DNA of 64,000 bases from Daphnia pulex (taxonomy: Eukaryota; Arthropoda; Branchiopoda; Diplostraca; Daphniidae). This document shows, piece after piece, positions 28,130 to 40,926 of this stretch. The stretch spans positions 2,356,001 to 2,420,000 of the forward strand of contig NC_060026.1 of assembly GCF_021134715.1 (NCBI RefSeq). Direction: 5' to 3'. The notes under the pieces are model-generated. The model ran no database searches, had not been told where the DNA came from, and was given only the letters and a program-made list of their open reading frames with translations. The position numbers and the translations under genes are program-made. Position 1 is the stretch's first letter, and each line of letters begins with the position of its first letter.

Positions 28130-31100
28130 TTAAAAGCGTTTGCCCATGCCATAATATCCGCCCGGCTGTTGTTGTGACTGCATTGGCCGGTGGGAAGAGT
28201 CTTGCTGTTGTTGTTGCCTGGCGCCTCCTGGTCCCGATTGGTTGTAATGTTTCAACATGTTGGGCCCAGTGGGTAAGAGACCGTCAACTTTGGGTCCGTC
28301 GGAATGACCGGCCGAGAGGTCGTTGTTGGAACGCTGTTGCTGCTGCTGCCCCGACGAGCTGACCTCACCGCCCGCGTTCCATGACGAGTTCAACGCAGAA
28401 GAGTTGAGATGCGGAGCCGGAACGGGGGCGGGGACTGGACCGGCGCCCACAATGCCAGCCCCAACTCCGCCCGCGCTCGAATTCAAAATGCTCAGTATCC
28501 TCTGCTGCAACTCCATCGGATTATCTTGACCACCACCACCGCCACCGCCCGGAGCAGCTCCGCCAGAATTGTATCCTCCGCCTGAAATGTAAAACAATTC
28601 CAATAATTAATCAATTGATTATTATTCAGACAACAGAGAAAAGTTGTTCTTCTTCTTTGCTACGTTACCTAGAAGATAAGCCGGTTGGCTGCCGGCCAGA
28701 CCGCCACCGCCGCGAGCATCTTCGGCCATCTGTCGGTCACGTCTGTCGCTCAAGTAGCGGATGAGACGGTCGTACTCCATCACCGACAGCGGCCGATTTT
28801 CCTGCAACAAATTGATGAGCCCTTGCATGTTGGCGTGGTGAGGCTCCGGTCCGGCCTGCATCTGCATTCCGCCTCTGCCTCTGGAATCGGGGGCGGCAGA
28901 GTCCATCAAACCACCACCACCACCACCGCCTCCGCCGCTGCGCTGTTCGACTCCGCCACGACCTCCACCACCACCACCTCCTATTCCGCCTTGTTGCTGC
29001 TGTTGATAGCGCTGCAAGGACGACGACAACAAGGCGAAAGCATCCTCCACCGGAATGTTCCGGTGCTCTGATATATACCCCACGCACACACGAACACACA
29101 GTTGATTTTGTTTTAAAACTTGGTTATCAAAAATCATCATTCTCTCCGACACACATAGAAACACAATTTTCAGCAATAAAACAACAAAACGAACACTTTT
29201 AAAAAAGCGAGAAATTTTCAAGGGCGAAAATAAAACGGTCGTCGTAACGTCGCACCGAAAAAAACACCCGAGTCGGGCGAAAAATAAAATAAAAAATTGA
29301 GCGTTTGTTGAGAGCATGGCTCATTTGCGTCGTGTAGAAAGGAAAAAAGAAAAAGGCGAAATGCGATCCGTTGTCGAAAAAAATGAAAACAAAAATAGGA
29401 ATATGAAAACCTTAGACCCTACTTAAGGGAAAAATGACCCGAAAGACTGATCGAATTTCATCGCTGACCAAAAGAGACGCTATAGGGATTTTTTAAAAAT
29501 AAGTGCCCAGCAATTGGGGGTGGAGAAAAGCACGAAAAACAAAACACTCGAGTAATTTGAACAACGCCAACCTTCGTACTCTCTTCTTTCGCTCTCTCCA
29601 CCACTCGTAAAAAAAGAAAAAGCCTTTGCACTCGGTCGAAAAATACGGTTAACGAATAATAGTTGTGTAGGCGTTGGACGCTGTTTAACCCTCACGACCT
29701 CACAACGTCAAATGATTTTTGGAGACGAAAAATACGAAAAAAATACGAAAAAAATAAGAAAAAATCGCCCCCTATCCGGAATGAAATTTCAGTTTGACTT
29801 AACATCGATGACAGAAGAAGAAGAACCTGAAGATTTTTTAAAACGGTTTTTCAATCGATAAGACTTACCTTCTGGCTGGCCAAACAAGATGTTGAGGGTG
29901 ATGCTTCCGTGCTCCGGATTGATTGGAGAGAGAACGATGCCGTAGAGAGTGCCTCGAGACGACAAGTCGGCCAGGACTTGGCGGATGGGAATTTCTTCGT
30001 GGGGGAAAAGGACGTCGACGGCCAGACCCTGAGATCGGATGCGGCTCTCGATCCGCTCGGCGTACTGCCTCAGCGGTCCTGTTTTGGAAGTGACGACGAT
30101 TTCGACTTCATTGGCCATGTTCATACCACTGGGTTTCGGACCTGGCCCACCACCACTGCCGATGGAAAATGCAAAATTATTTAGAAAATGTTAACTCTCG
30201 AATGGAAGATTGAAAATGTTCGTTACCCGAAATTGCCTCTGTGGTCACCTAGCGGAGGAATAAACGGCTCTCGCGGATGCATGTCTCTTTCACGATCCAT
30301 ATTGTAAGGAGATCCGTGGTAAGGATCCATCATGTCCATCTGGTCTCTGCCCCAGTCGCGCTGATCTCTACCGTCAAAATCGCGTGACGGACGATCCATG
30401 TCGCGGTGAGAAGGACCTCCACGCATCATCATCTCGCCATCTCTCCCTCTGGGAGGCATGTCGGGCTCTCTGCCACGCATTGGCATGTCAAATTCTCTTC
30501 GTCTGATGGGTGAACGATCACGGTAATTGCCGGGATCGGGTATTCCTCCTCCTCCACCTCCACCTCCACCACTTCCTCCACTGACACTACTGTTGCCTGG
30601 CATAGGTGGAAGACCGTCTTTGCCAGACTTGACATTCTTGACATCTAGGATACATACATACTAAGTGTTAGGCACAACTGGCTCCACATGTTTTCACTCT
30701 CGACTGCAATTTACCCATTCGGTGAGCAAGGATTTCCATGTTCTGAGCTCCTCTAATGGCATTCTCTGCACTGATTTCATCAGCGTATTGGATGAATCCA
30801 AAGCCTTTCAGAATGGATATGCCTAAGTCGAAAGCAACATGCATGATCTGACATTTACAGACAAACTAAACAACAAATCCTACCCATAATGTGTCCGTAT
30901 TGACTGAAATTCTCTTCTAGCAACTCTTTGGTGAGTCTAGGGTCATTGGTGGGCAGGTTTCCCACAAAGATTCGGGCACTGGCCATTGATGCGTCAGAAG
31001 TGTGATTTGAAAGCCTGTCTGCTCCTCTTGGTGGGCCACTATCTCTGCCTCCACCTCTTCCTCGTCCGCTGTCCATATCTCTGCCACCGGAAAACCTTCC

Positions 31101-31133
31101 ATTGCCAACACCACGTCCACGCCGAAAACTCAT
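28130..31133 (-). CDS. NCOA5: NCOA5-like RNA-binding coregulator (637 aa)
   Basis: NCOA5 is a nuclear coregulator that binds nuclear receptors and has both activating and repressing effects; invertebrate relatives keep the RNA-binding part. Six exons keep frame: 30884-31133, 30715-30822, 30227-30644, 29869-30155, 28669-29067 and 28130-28581. Order of parts: an RG-rich start (1-50), an RRM (about 53-119) with RNP2 IFVGNLP and RNP1 GFGFIQYA, an Arg/Asp/Met-rich segment (DRSPIRRREFDMP and RD repeats), an anticodon-binding-like domain (about 270-355: EVEIVVTSK, QYAERIESRIRSQGLAVDV, INILFGQPEHRN in family terms, here LNILFGQPEHRN), a Gly-rich linker, a helical motif LINLLQENRPLSVMEYDRL (human LINLLADNRYLTAEE) and a Gln/Ser-rich tail with LQQRILSILNSS. 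The last motif matches the human LQAKILSLFNSG. Gly runs are encoded by GGT/GGC microsatellite-like DNA. Confidence 0.92.
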
Positions 31134-31640
31134 TTCGTTTCTGATTTTCAAAAAAAATGACAAGTTCAACACACACGTAATTTTCGAGCAAAATAGGTAG
31201 TCAAGGTACTCAAATGCAACTAGAGTGAACACTACAACATCAAGTCGAGCAAAATGCACTAAAATGATAGCATACCTGTTTTTAAAATAGTAAGATTTTA
31301 CACTTCGAAATGAAAAGCCGGGATCTTTTTATGTTTGTTGCCTTGTGAATGGCGTCCAAAAAAGCTTCTCGCGACGCTGCCAATTCTCACCAAAGATTTC
31401 TGATAGCGAGAGCGACTTGTCGTTGAGTTATCGCCCTCGGGACTTGAATTGGGGTTGGTCGATTTTTATTAAAATAAAACGCCGGTTTTCCTCCTCAGTT
31501 TCGACGCCTTGGGGCTTAGGTTTTTATACATAAATTATATTAAAAATAAAAAAACCGGCTACCAGAATTTAATGAAAGATTTTATTATTTTTTTTTTTTT
31601 TCAATTTCATAATAAAAAACAAAAAAAGAACACACAATTT
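31134..31640. other. Promoter region of NCOA5 and 3' end of TAF2
   Basis: About 500 bases between two genes that run the same way. The left part should be the NCOA5 5' UTR and promoter and the right part the TAF2 3' UTR. A T run at about 31590 lies just 3' of the TAF2 stop. No other exon seen. Confidence 0.5.
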
Positions 31641-34600
31641 TTAAAATGTAAGTCCCATATCGGGTGAGGGAGGTCCCGAGCTTTCGGAACTCAATGCCGT
31701 CACATCTTCCTTGTGGCGATCTTTGTCCGCCTTTTCTTTTTCCTTCTTTTCACGGTGGTGCTTGTGTTTGTGTTTATGCTTGTGCTTTTTCTTTTCCTTC
31801 TTCCGTTTTAACTGCGGGAATATCAAATTATCATCAAATTAAAAATAACGAGTGAAATTAGTACTAAATTCACACCTTCTTAAGGCCATCAACACCTAGT
31901 CCGGGCAGCGATTGCGAGGTATCCGAGAAGCCACCGATATCCAACGTGGTGGATTCCGTATCGGTAACTGTTTGGGTAATCAAGACTTCCTGCAAACGAA
32001 ATTAGCATAATCCAAAGTCATGAGAAAAGCTAATAAATAAAAGTTATTATCGGCTATTCGCCGAACCTTGGGTATGCCGGCCACTACTTCCACAGAAGCA
32101 ACGGACATTCCGTCTTCGCCGAATCCCGAGCCTGGAACGCTGACTTCCATATCCATATGAGATAAGCTGTCCTGTTGTGATTCAAAATAAAAACATTCAT
32201 GTTAATAAATGTTAACCAATTTGCTGTTGGTTTATTAAGAAGTCTTACGCGGTGGGTCAACCCAGGAATTTCAGCGCTCTCCAAAGCGGTGGGTGGAGCT
32301 TCAGCCACTCGTTGATACATGGCGCCGGATAGGCAAGGAGGCTTACGGCGACCATAGAGGCAGTTGTACAGGTCAACGACATCATTTCGAAGCATAGCAT
32401 CGTGCGATAATTCAACACTACCAGACAAATTCCACGATTATTTATAGTTTAACAGTGCGGATGAATCATCAGTAAATACTTCATTAGCTTCCACAGACGT
32501 TCCATTACGGGAATAATGTCCAATCGACTGCCTCTACCACGCTCAAACGGCGGATTGCTGGCCAGAAGTGTCAACAGCTCGTGCCTAACTCGAGGCTCAG
32601 GATCGTTTTCGATTATTTCAAGAAGAAATTCCCAGTCTGTCATGCGGGAATCTGCTTTGACAACTTCTACCAAAGCTTCAAGGGCTGTCACACGAACATC
32701 TAGAAAATTTCAAAATGTCCATAAAAGGTCTCGTCATCGAGTTAAATGAAAAATATCTACCATGGAACTGCCCGTACTGGGCGTAGCTTTTGAACAAATC
32801 CGATTTGCTGGGCAGTTGCCCACATTTCTGCAGCTTGCGGATCGCTTTCAAACATCCGACTGTCACCGCAAACTTGTAAGTAGGCAAAAGCTTTTCCAAG
32901 TTTAGAGCTCTAGCCACTTCTTCCAGCACTTGGTGTGTCTCCTTAGTCACGGATTCCGGGGTCAACGCCGCTCTGTACATTTATCAATTTTCCAATCAAA
33001 ATTTCTGTTTTGACACGGTCTATTTTTAAATGTGTTTCTTACGCTGACTGCGCAACAACGGCAACCACGGGCGAAGCGGTGTTGCCCAGAGCCTCGATCA
33101 GCGCGGCTCGGTACCAGCAATCTGACAGGCGATTCTTCGTGTTGTCATTATACTTGAACAAATCTAAAAGGAATCGTAAAACTTCCTGGGGGCAGACACC
33201 TAAAGCATTCCTGAGCTGTGCCATGGCGACAGGAATAGTCTAAAGAATAGATACCATAGTTACAGGATTACAGGGAACATACAGAGCAATCTTGATTTTA
33301 AGGTTAACGCATCTATTACCTTTTGCAAAAAGTAGTGCTGAAAGTTGGCAAAGTTATTTTGGCGAACAATGTGCTGGCACGAAAACGAACCGAACAGTTT
33401 GCGAAAAATCATGAGCATAGCGGGAGGTCCTGCCCAGCTTGACACCATTCCATTAGCCACCTGTCACCAGCAGACGAGCCAAAACAAATTGAGATTTGAG
33501 CATTCTAAATATAAAAATGGCGTCAATAAGGAAATCTTACTTTCGCAAGACAATAGGCGGCATCGCAACGGACTTTGTAAAAACAATTCTCATTTTCGAT
33601 TATGTCTGTCAGCGCCAAACGGGTGGCCGGAGTGGCGAAACGCTCCAGTGCCATAACGGCTTCCATCTGTTGCAAGTCAAAATGACTTTTTCTTTTAAAT
33701 AATAAACAAACAAACTATAAGAATAGCGCTTCGAACCTGTGCAGTTACGTCTCTTTCATGACGAAGTTGGTACTGCCATTGGTAATCCGGCTGGGAGATT
33801 TCAACTGCCCTCAGCAGTGACATGTCCGGATCCAGACGTATCCACAAAACAGGCGAATCGGCACTAAAGGAATTGAACAGAAATTATGTTAATACAATTT
33901 GGCAATAATTAGCGAGGATTACTCACTCCATGGCTGAGAGATCCATGTCGACCTCTTCTCCTGTGCACAACGGAATCTTCTTTTTCTTGTTTCGTCGGGA
34001 TTTCGAGTGGCAAGTGAGATCGTTTTTGGCAACCGAGGACTCAATTTGCAAGGTGTGACGGAAAGTGCCGTCGAGTTCCTGCAATGCCACGACCAGAGGC
34101 CCTACGTAACGACGTAGACCTCGCGCCGGTTGAGCTCCGCTAGCCGCATCCTGTCGAATCTCCAACTCGACCGTGTTCCTACACTCACCCAAAATAAATC
34201 AAAATGTCCATCAAGATTCTAGGATGTGATTAATAATTACAAACCTTTTTCGATTGAAAACAAAACTGAGCTGAAATCGAGCATGGCCTCCTTGGCGGAC
34301 CCAGGTATCAACAAAAACGCCAATGTCTTTGCCCGTCACAGTGAAAATAGCCTTGGCAAAAGTGGCGGTCGATATCAACATGGCGCCCCATTGATTGGCT
34401 TGGCATTTCTGCTGCGACGCTTGAACCGCAAGTGAGAGCTGCTTATTAAACACCTAATGGAAGCAAAGATTACATTAGTACACAAAATAGTCAAAGAGAA
34501 TTTTTATAACAAACCTGGATCAAAAGTGGTTGACCGATTCGCAACTCCAGCATCCGCAATACCAGGTGAGCCTTCTTCCGCATCATTCTGGCGTGTCGTG

Positions 34601-36512
34601 GAGTTACTGTGTGGGCCGAATGGGGCCAAAAATGAAACGAATCTGGACTGCGGATGGGCTGTTGGCCGCCTCCTGAGGTAGGAACAGCACTACCAGGCGG
34701 TTTACTGGCATCTAGAATGATTCCACCAACTTCTTCCTCGTATTTGATGACTTCATCCAGCTCCTACAAATAATTGCATTGAAGACATTTTAGTTTGAGC
34801 ATGGGCTTGATGAGACAATATTAGCAAACCTGGTGAATCCAATGTCGGTATTCATTGTTTCCAAAGAGTTTCTTGAAATGAAGTCCGGATAAATAGGACG
34901 AAATGCCTTGCGTCAGCCAAGCATCATTCCAACCCTGGCGGGAAATAAAGCACGTGTAGAACTGTTCGGCTACGGAAATAGAAATCACGTTTCGCGAAGC
35001 GTACGTCTGCTCCAGGTAGGGAGTAGATTGTAAAAGTTCCATGTTCATGATGGATAAAGTTGAAAAGGAACTGCAATCCCTGTGAATCGTAAAATAAAAA
35101 TTAGATCATTGAATTTTGAAAAGGTAACAAATGATTTTCAATTACTTGGAGGCTACATCGACGTATACAGTTTTGCAAAACGAATATGGGTATCGGGTAC
35201 CAAGTAGCTCTTCGTAGAACTCAAAAGTTTCATGTACGTAACGAGCTGTTGAACGCAGAAAAGGCATCAGCGGAGGAAGGCAAAAATGAGTCAATTCTTG
35301 CATGTACGGATCCACTAAAATTTCAAATGGTCTGATACAAAAATTTTTATTAAATTACATAATCGAAATTTTCTAACATATCATTTAAAATTACCCAACA
35401 GCTAGTCCGATATTAGGTGCCGCAGTCGGCATGGAAAGAACGTAGTGAAATGTTTTTCGTCGAAGGTCTTGGGTGTAGACTACCTCCGTCAAGTCACCGC
35501 ACGAGACGGCCGTCATGGAAGCATCTACAGTGAACTCGAGTTTCCACGTACAAACCTGGCGTTCAGAATGTATCACGATATAGAAATATGCTTACAATCA
35601 AAAATAAGAAATTATTTACGTTCTGACCTCTGAATATGAGTCGATGCAAGGAAACCACAATCGTGCTGAGTTCTCCCAGCCGTAAGAAAACATATGGGCG
35701 CATCGCTATGATAAATTATTATTTTAGGTACATGAATTTGCAATACAAAAGTTTGAATACACACCTCTGCTAAAGTCCCTTCTCCAGCAGGCACAACAAA
35801 ATGAAGCCCACCTGCAGGTTGTTCCAGAGAAAATTCGATACCAATTCTTAGTGAACGGCCCTCTGTCATCAGATGCTGTGCTTCTGGAGGTATTCTGATA
35901 ACAAGTTCACCCAAATTTGCATCAGGATCAGTGGAAGATACCGCTTCCTGATGTGCTGGTGTGAAAGCATCAAGACTTTTTCTACAACAATATGAACATT
36001 AAAGCACATTAAATGGGATGATGTGAGTCAAGACTTACGTGGAGGAATCTGAGCAGATTTCTTGGGTTGGATCGAAATATTGAAACTGTAGTTCCACATT
36101 ATCGTTAAGGGTGATTTTATATATTCTGCATTGTTTTGCATTCAGAAAGACTTGTCGGAATTCTTTCTGGGGCAATAATGTCAACTCCACAAATCCCTAC
36201 AATCAAGAGACTGAATTAGTAAGGTGTAGGTGGTTGAAACAGAAAGATTGATTCAACATACAATAACACTCTTTGTTTGAAGATTGATTCCAGTTAAGCT
36301 CAATATTTGATGAGCTGCAAAATGAGAATTATGTTAGAACTTAAATTCACCTAAAAAGTAATCTTTATTTAACAACAGTATGAGAAAATACCTAATTTGT
36401 ATGGTCTTTGAGGAATAGTAGGTCCTGTAATGCTGATGGAACTCGAGTTGGACACATCATTGTCTCTTTCGGGCACCTTATCTCGCTTTATCTTGGGTAT
36501 TTTCTTGTCCAT
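31641..36512 (-). CDS. TAF2: TAF2, TFIID subunit (1171 aa)
   Basis: TAF2 (TAFII150) is the TFIID subunit that contacts the initiator element of core promoters. Twenty-one exons keep frame, in transcript order: 36392-36512, 36262-36314, 36039-36196, 35765-35981, 35628-35705, 35395-35555, 35146-35331, 34830-35079, 34515-34763, 34245-34453, 33927-34178, 33737-33863, 33541-33666, 33320-33460, 33043-33239, 32761-32972, 32480-32699, 32249-32417, 32067-32171, 31876-31989 and 31641-31811. Nearly every exon matches the human protein, for example [65 protein letters not shown] followed by [11 protein letters not shown], and [11 protein letters not shown]. The N-terminal half has the M1-aminopeptidase fold without its zinc-binding HExxH (here [10 protein letters not shown]). 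The C-terminal half is HEAT-like. The end keeps the His/Lys tail ([13 protein letters not shown]). Length is near the human 1199. Confidence 0.97.
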
Positions 36513-37113
36513 TTTTCATCGAAATCTCCAACTTATTCGACGAGTCTAATTTGTTTCCCATAAAATCAAACAGCACTAGCGATTTCACAAAGTTGATCGA
36601 GCCATTATCGTTGATTGAACGAGCTGACGCCAAATCAAAAACACGAAATGCTGTCTGCTAGTTTCGTTGCTATGCGACCATTTTTAAACGTCAGAATTTT
36701 CTTTGAAAAACTTCGCTTAAAATTTGACTTTTTTGACTTACCAATAATTTAAATTATCAATTTTCTCTAAGAGTCAAATTTCAAAGTCGTATTCAATTAA
36801 TCAATGCATAATAGTAGATTCAGTCAGTTTAGTTCGCGCGCATATTTCCAATGTAATGCAAATGAATGAATGCTTGCTGATTAGATGTATTAGTAGGTCC
36901 CAGATTTTATATGCTGGTTAATAATAATATTAAAAAACTTCAAAAGCTAAGTTCAGCAAAGTTTTCAAATAGCTACATATTAGGCATACAGTTCATCGAA
37001 AACTAGCGAACAAATGTTTTGCTTGAATTGTGCATCAATTGAAGTTGAAAAAAAATGATAGTATAAAGGTGGAAAATGGTCCATTGATAAAGCGCTTGGG
37101 GAATATCACTTTC
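36513..37113. other. TAF2 promoter region and spacer to the CAP array
   Basis: About 600 bases that should hold the TAF2 promoter and the 3' UTR of the first CAP gene. Bases 36795-36926 recur almost unchanged at 41178-41309, marking one end of a segmental duplication. Confidence 0.7.
36795..36926. repeat. Duplicated TAF2-CAP spacer, copy 1
   Basis: About 130 bases that match 41178-41309 with only a few substitutions and small gaps, in the same orientation and each followed by a CAP gene on the minus strand. Confidence 0.9.
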
Positions 37114-38627
37114 TCAAGCACACAAGCCATCGTTGTTTGCGGTTCCTGTGGGGCAGGCGGAACCGGCCGTCCCTTGCTTATAAACAGCAGAGCCGAGCCA
37201 ATTGCCAGTTGGTCCATAGTTGCAAACGTAGAACCTGTTATAGGAAAAATCTGGTCCAAACTCCTAAACAAATAAACAAATTCTTAGCACAAAATTTTTT
37301 AAATGCGCTTACAATCAAATTTCTTACGGCCGTAGATTGGTAGTATGCAACTGCACAACCCACAAGATAAGTGTCAGCCCATACTACTTGCGTGTAGTGT
37401 CCAATAACGTTGGGTGGGCTTCGACTATCCAGAAAAAAATATAGATAAATTATTCAACACTATTTAGTAACACTTATTAGATATTAAATTTAAAAATCAC
37501 TTACGGAAAGCTCGCGGCATAAGTGGTGTTCATGTCTTTAACTTCATTGTACCACTCGGTTACTGCTGCATTCCAGTCTGAAGTGCCAAGGTTGTTGTCG
37601 GAAGACGAGCTAATGTAAATATTCTGACCCACTTGAAAACGAGCTATCGAAAAAATAATGCAGATGTACAATAGTTACTAATTTTTCATCGTTTTAATGG
37701 AAATTTACATACGAACGTTTCTGCAACTGTCGTGTTGGAACACACACTGTTGGGCGTGGGCTGCAGCCATGACAGCAAGTTCCTGATCCCATTTCTAAAA
37801 ATTACCAAATCATTCTGAGATTTTATTACAATTCTGACTTGATGAATCGGAGGAAGGATGAATTTTTGGCAAGTGGACGTACCAACTCTCTCATGTTGGA
37901 CGCAGGGGGTTGAGGACCTGGACTTCCTTGGGTCTCAAGTCCCTGCGCAACTTTACGTCGGTAGTCGTTGTGCACACTCAAAATGGTGACGATATCTGCA
38001 GCGCTGATGTTCGATTTTGCTGGATAGGCCGGTTGGCAAGCCGATCCCCAAGTGGTATTCTACCAAAATGACAGGAAAAGTATCAGTTTCAATAAATTCT
38101 TTGTTCAACACACTACGCATCTCGATTGCATGTTTGAGCTTTATCCTTTATCAAATAAATTGATTCCTAGTTATTGAATTGGATTATGTGTACCGTATAC
38201 TTGCAGAGCGTGTTATCAGTCGGCACGGAGCATGTATTAATGTTGCAGTAATTGGTACCAGGAGTAGGAGCAAGAGTTGTCGTGCTAGTTGGCATCAGTG
38301 TAGACACGCTAGCGGGTTTAAAAGTTGTCGTCTCCGGATTACGCGTTGTTACAGTTGATGGATTCAAGGTAGTTGCATCAGTTGGCTTCATAGTAGTCGG
38401 CTTCACAGTAGTCGGATTAATATTCGGCTTCCCAGCACAACCTGCTTTCACTGTAGTTGCCTTAAGAGTTGCCATACATCACGTCGAAAACAGAAATCAT
38501 ATTTATTCCAGAAAATTATCAAATAATGTAGCTAGCTGTGTGGGAAAAATAAAGAGAACAATATTCTTACTGAAAAAACCAAGAAGCAAGCGGCTGCAAC
38601 CAGGACTGTAGCGGTAAAGGTTCTCAT
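37114..38627 (-). CDS. CAP-domain secreted protein, array copy A (322 aa)
   Basis: CAP (SCP/TAPS, antigen 5, CRISP) proteins are secreted, Cys-rich and found in venoms, saliva and immune settings; the function of this one is unknown. Exons: 38571-38627, 38194-38460, 37883-38059, 37713-37794, 37505-37643, 37328-37424 and 37114-37263. Exon 1 encodes a signal peptide ([19 protein letters not shown]). Exon 2 encodes a Thr/Pro linker of about 70 residues. Exons 3-7 encode the CAP domain with His of VHNDYRRK, Glu of KWDQELA, Glu of WYNEV and the signatures GHYTQVVW and [10 protein letters not shown], so the conserved His/Glu tetrad is complete. The chain ends [10 protein letters not shown]. The acceptor of exon 2 is uncertain: the site used by the sister copies has changed here, and I used the next AG in frame (before 38460). 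Confidence 0.88.
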
Positions 38628-38687
38628 TTTGAAGCGTCGCTGGAATGGCGGATGCCCAAAGTGGAAAATCAACTCCGAATGTGTCGT

Positions 38688-38695
38688 TATTTATA
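38688..38695 (-). promoter_or_regulatory. TATA box of CAP copy A
   Basis: TATAAATA on the minus strand, 61 bases before the ATG. The same box sits at a similar distance in copies C, D, E and F. Confidence 0.75.
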
Positions 38696-38819
38696 CACAT
38701 CACCCTCGCATTAGATTGCACTAGCGTTTCCAAAGAACGTTCACGTTGGCTATACTTTTTCAGCAATACAAAAAAAAAAAAAAAAATAAAAAAAAACAGC
38801 TGTCAATAGAAACACGCAA

Positions 38820-39120
38820 GCATATAAGGTATTCAAATTAACGGTAGCTGATTTTGACAAACCGAATTAAGGCGGTGTCATTTGAAAGCATATGGATCCA
38901 CGAGAAAGGGGTTCAGATATCTAGTTTCGACATGCAACCTTTTCGTATTCAACGGATAGTTCTAGATGCCACATGTTGTAGTTGGCACACACATACGTGT
39001 CGGTATTCTGAAGGATTTAGTCTGAAAATATGTTTTGAAAATAAGCAGGAAAATCCTGCACTTGTGCTTGCCACATGGTCTTAGTCACGGCGTATAACAA
39101 AGACAGAAACTGAAGGAAAG
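38820..39120. repeat. Copy of CAP upstream sequence next to the pseudogene
   Basis: Parts of this stretch match the region upstream of copy C (about 43270-43560), for example the block around AAGGCGGTGTCATTTGAA and the block before the pseudogene edge. It therefore looks like a duplicated CAP 5' flank joined to the 3' end of the pseudogene. Confidence 0.65.
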
Positions 39121-40310
39121 CTGTCCCTTGAGAATAAACAGGAGAACCGAGCCAATTGCCAGTATGTCCATAGTTGCAAACGTAAAACTTATTATAGGGA
39201 AATTCTGGTCCAAAGGCCTAACAAATAAACAAAAAGGCTTAATAGTCTATAATTCAAAACAAAAAAAAATGCGATGAAATTTCTTACGGCCGTAGATTGG
39301 AAGTAAGCCACTTCACAACCCACAAGATAAGTGTCCGCCCATACTACTTGTGTGTAGTGTTCAATAACTTTTGGTGTGCTGGGCTTGCACTATCCAGCAA
39401 AGAAAAAATATAGATAAATTATTCAACACTATTTAGTAACACTTATTAGTTACTAAATTCAAAAACACTTACGGAAAGCTCGCGGCATAAGTTGCGTCAA
39501 TGTCTTTAACTTCACTGTACCAAGCGGTTACTGCCGAATTCCAATTAGAAGTGCTATTAAGGGTGTCGGCGGAAGACGCGCCAATGTTAATATTCTGATC
39601 CACATTGAAACGAGCTATCCAGGGGTTAATGCAGGATATGAACAAAAGTTACATGTTTTCGTCGTTTAAATGGTCTTAATTCTACTTACGAACGTCTCTG
39701 CATGTGTCGTGTTTGTACACACACTGTCGGGCGATGGTTACAGCCATGACAGCAAGTTCCTGATATCCAATTTCTAAATAACAAAATTATTCTGAGATGT
39801 GTTACAATTTAACTCTATGAATCGGAGCAAGAGTCAATTGTTGGCAAGTGGACGTACCAGCTCTCTCATGTTGGATGCGGGAGGTTGAGGACCTGGATTT
39901 CCTTGAGTTTCAAGACCCTGCGCAATTTTACGTCGGTAATCGTTATGCACTTTCAAAATGGCCGCGATGTCGGCATCGGCAACGATCGTTTGATCTGGAT
40001 AGGCCGGTTGACAAGCCTCTCCCCATATGGTATTCTAATACAAAATGACGAGGAAAAGTATTAGTTTCTGTCTTTTCTTGTTTATAACACACTACGTATC
40101 TAAATTGAGACAAACTTATTGAAGTAGATGTCTAATACTGAATATTTGCAGCAACGTGTTATCGGTGGGCACGGAGCATGTATCAATGTTGCAGTAGTCG
40201 GTAGCAGGAGATGGAGTAAGAGTTGTCGTCTCCGGATTAAGGGTTGTTACAGTTTCCGGATCCTAGGTAGTCGCATCAGTTGGCTCTAGAGTAGTTGCTG
40301 GATCTAAGGT
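39121..40310 (-). pseudogene. CAP-domain gene, array copy B, broken
   Basis: Recognisable relatives of exons 2-7 of the CAP genes lie here in order, but the copy cannot make the protein. There is no signal-peptide exon. The exon 2 relative has an extra base after NTL. The exon 4 relative (about 39691-39774) has two extra bases, and its frame hits TAA. The exon 6 relative (about 39290-39393) has a five-base insertion after AGCCCA and runs into TAG. The last exon (about 39121-39220) keeps YVCNYGHTGNWLGSPVY but homology stops before the terminal Cys motif. The exon 3 and exon 5 relatives are still open ([17 protein letters not shown]), which suggests recent decay. No TATA box is seen in front. 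Confidence 0.85.
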
Positions 40311-40518
40311 AGTTGCATCAGTTGGCGCCACATGCATTTAGTCGCCTCGTACAACAAAGTACCAGAAACTGACAAATCCGGCTTCGATAACCTGTTGCTT
40401 ACCAAATGTTTTTGTGGGTACAACGGCCTTTACCATACTACTTGTGTGTTTATGCCAATGGATTCTCCTCGCTGCTCATTTGAGTCGTGTAGATTTTCGT
40501 GCAAAAAAGGGTGGCGGT

Positions 40519-40890
40519 GGCCGGAGTGGCCAAACGTTCCAGTGCCATAACGACTTCCATCTATTGTAAGTCAAAACAGAGTCAAAATAACTTTTTCTTT
40601 TAAATAACAAAGAAACATTGAACTATAAACTCTAAAAATGACATTTCAAATACAATTTATAATTAACGGTTAGGCTAAACTTACTTAAACATGGCTGAGA
40701 TCCATGTCGACCTCTCCTTCTGTGCACAAGGGAATCTTGCGCAAGATGACCGCAAGTGAGAGCTGTTTATTATAAACACTTAATGAAAGCAACGAAACTA
40801 CGGGAAATTGGAGAGTCCGGATAAATAGGACAAAATGCCTTGCGTCAGCCAAGCATCATTCCAGCCTTGACGGGAAATAAAGCACGCGTC
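40519..40890 (-). pseudogene. TAF2 fragment, internally deleted duplicate
   Basis: Four blocks match the intact TAF2 gene in the same order and orientation. 40519-40630 matches about 33621-33720 (edge of exon 13 and intron); 40690-40740 matches about 33927-33973 (exon 11); 40745-40795 matches about 34423-34470 (exon 10 edge and intron); 40814-40890 matches about 34881-34960 (exon 8). Everything between the blocks is deleted, and the frame is lost. The copy keeps intron sequence, so it came from DNA duplication, not reverse transcription. Confidence 0.9.
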
Positions 40891-40926
40891 GTTGACTTGA
40901 AATGAAATTGTTATCACATCTCATTG

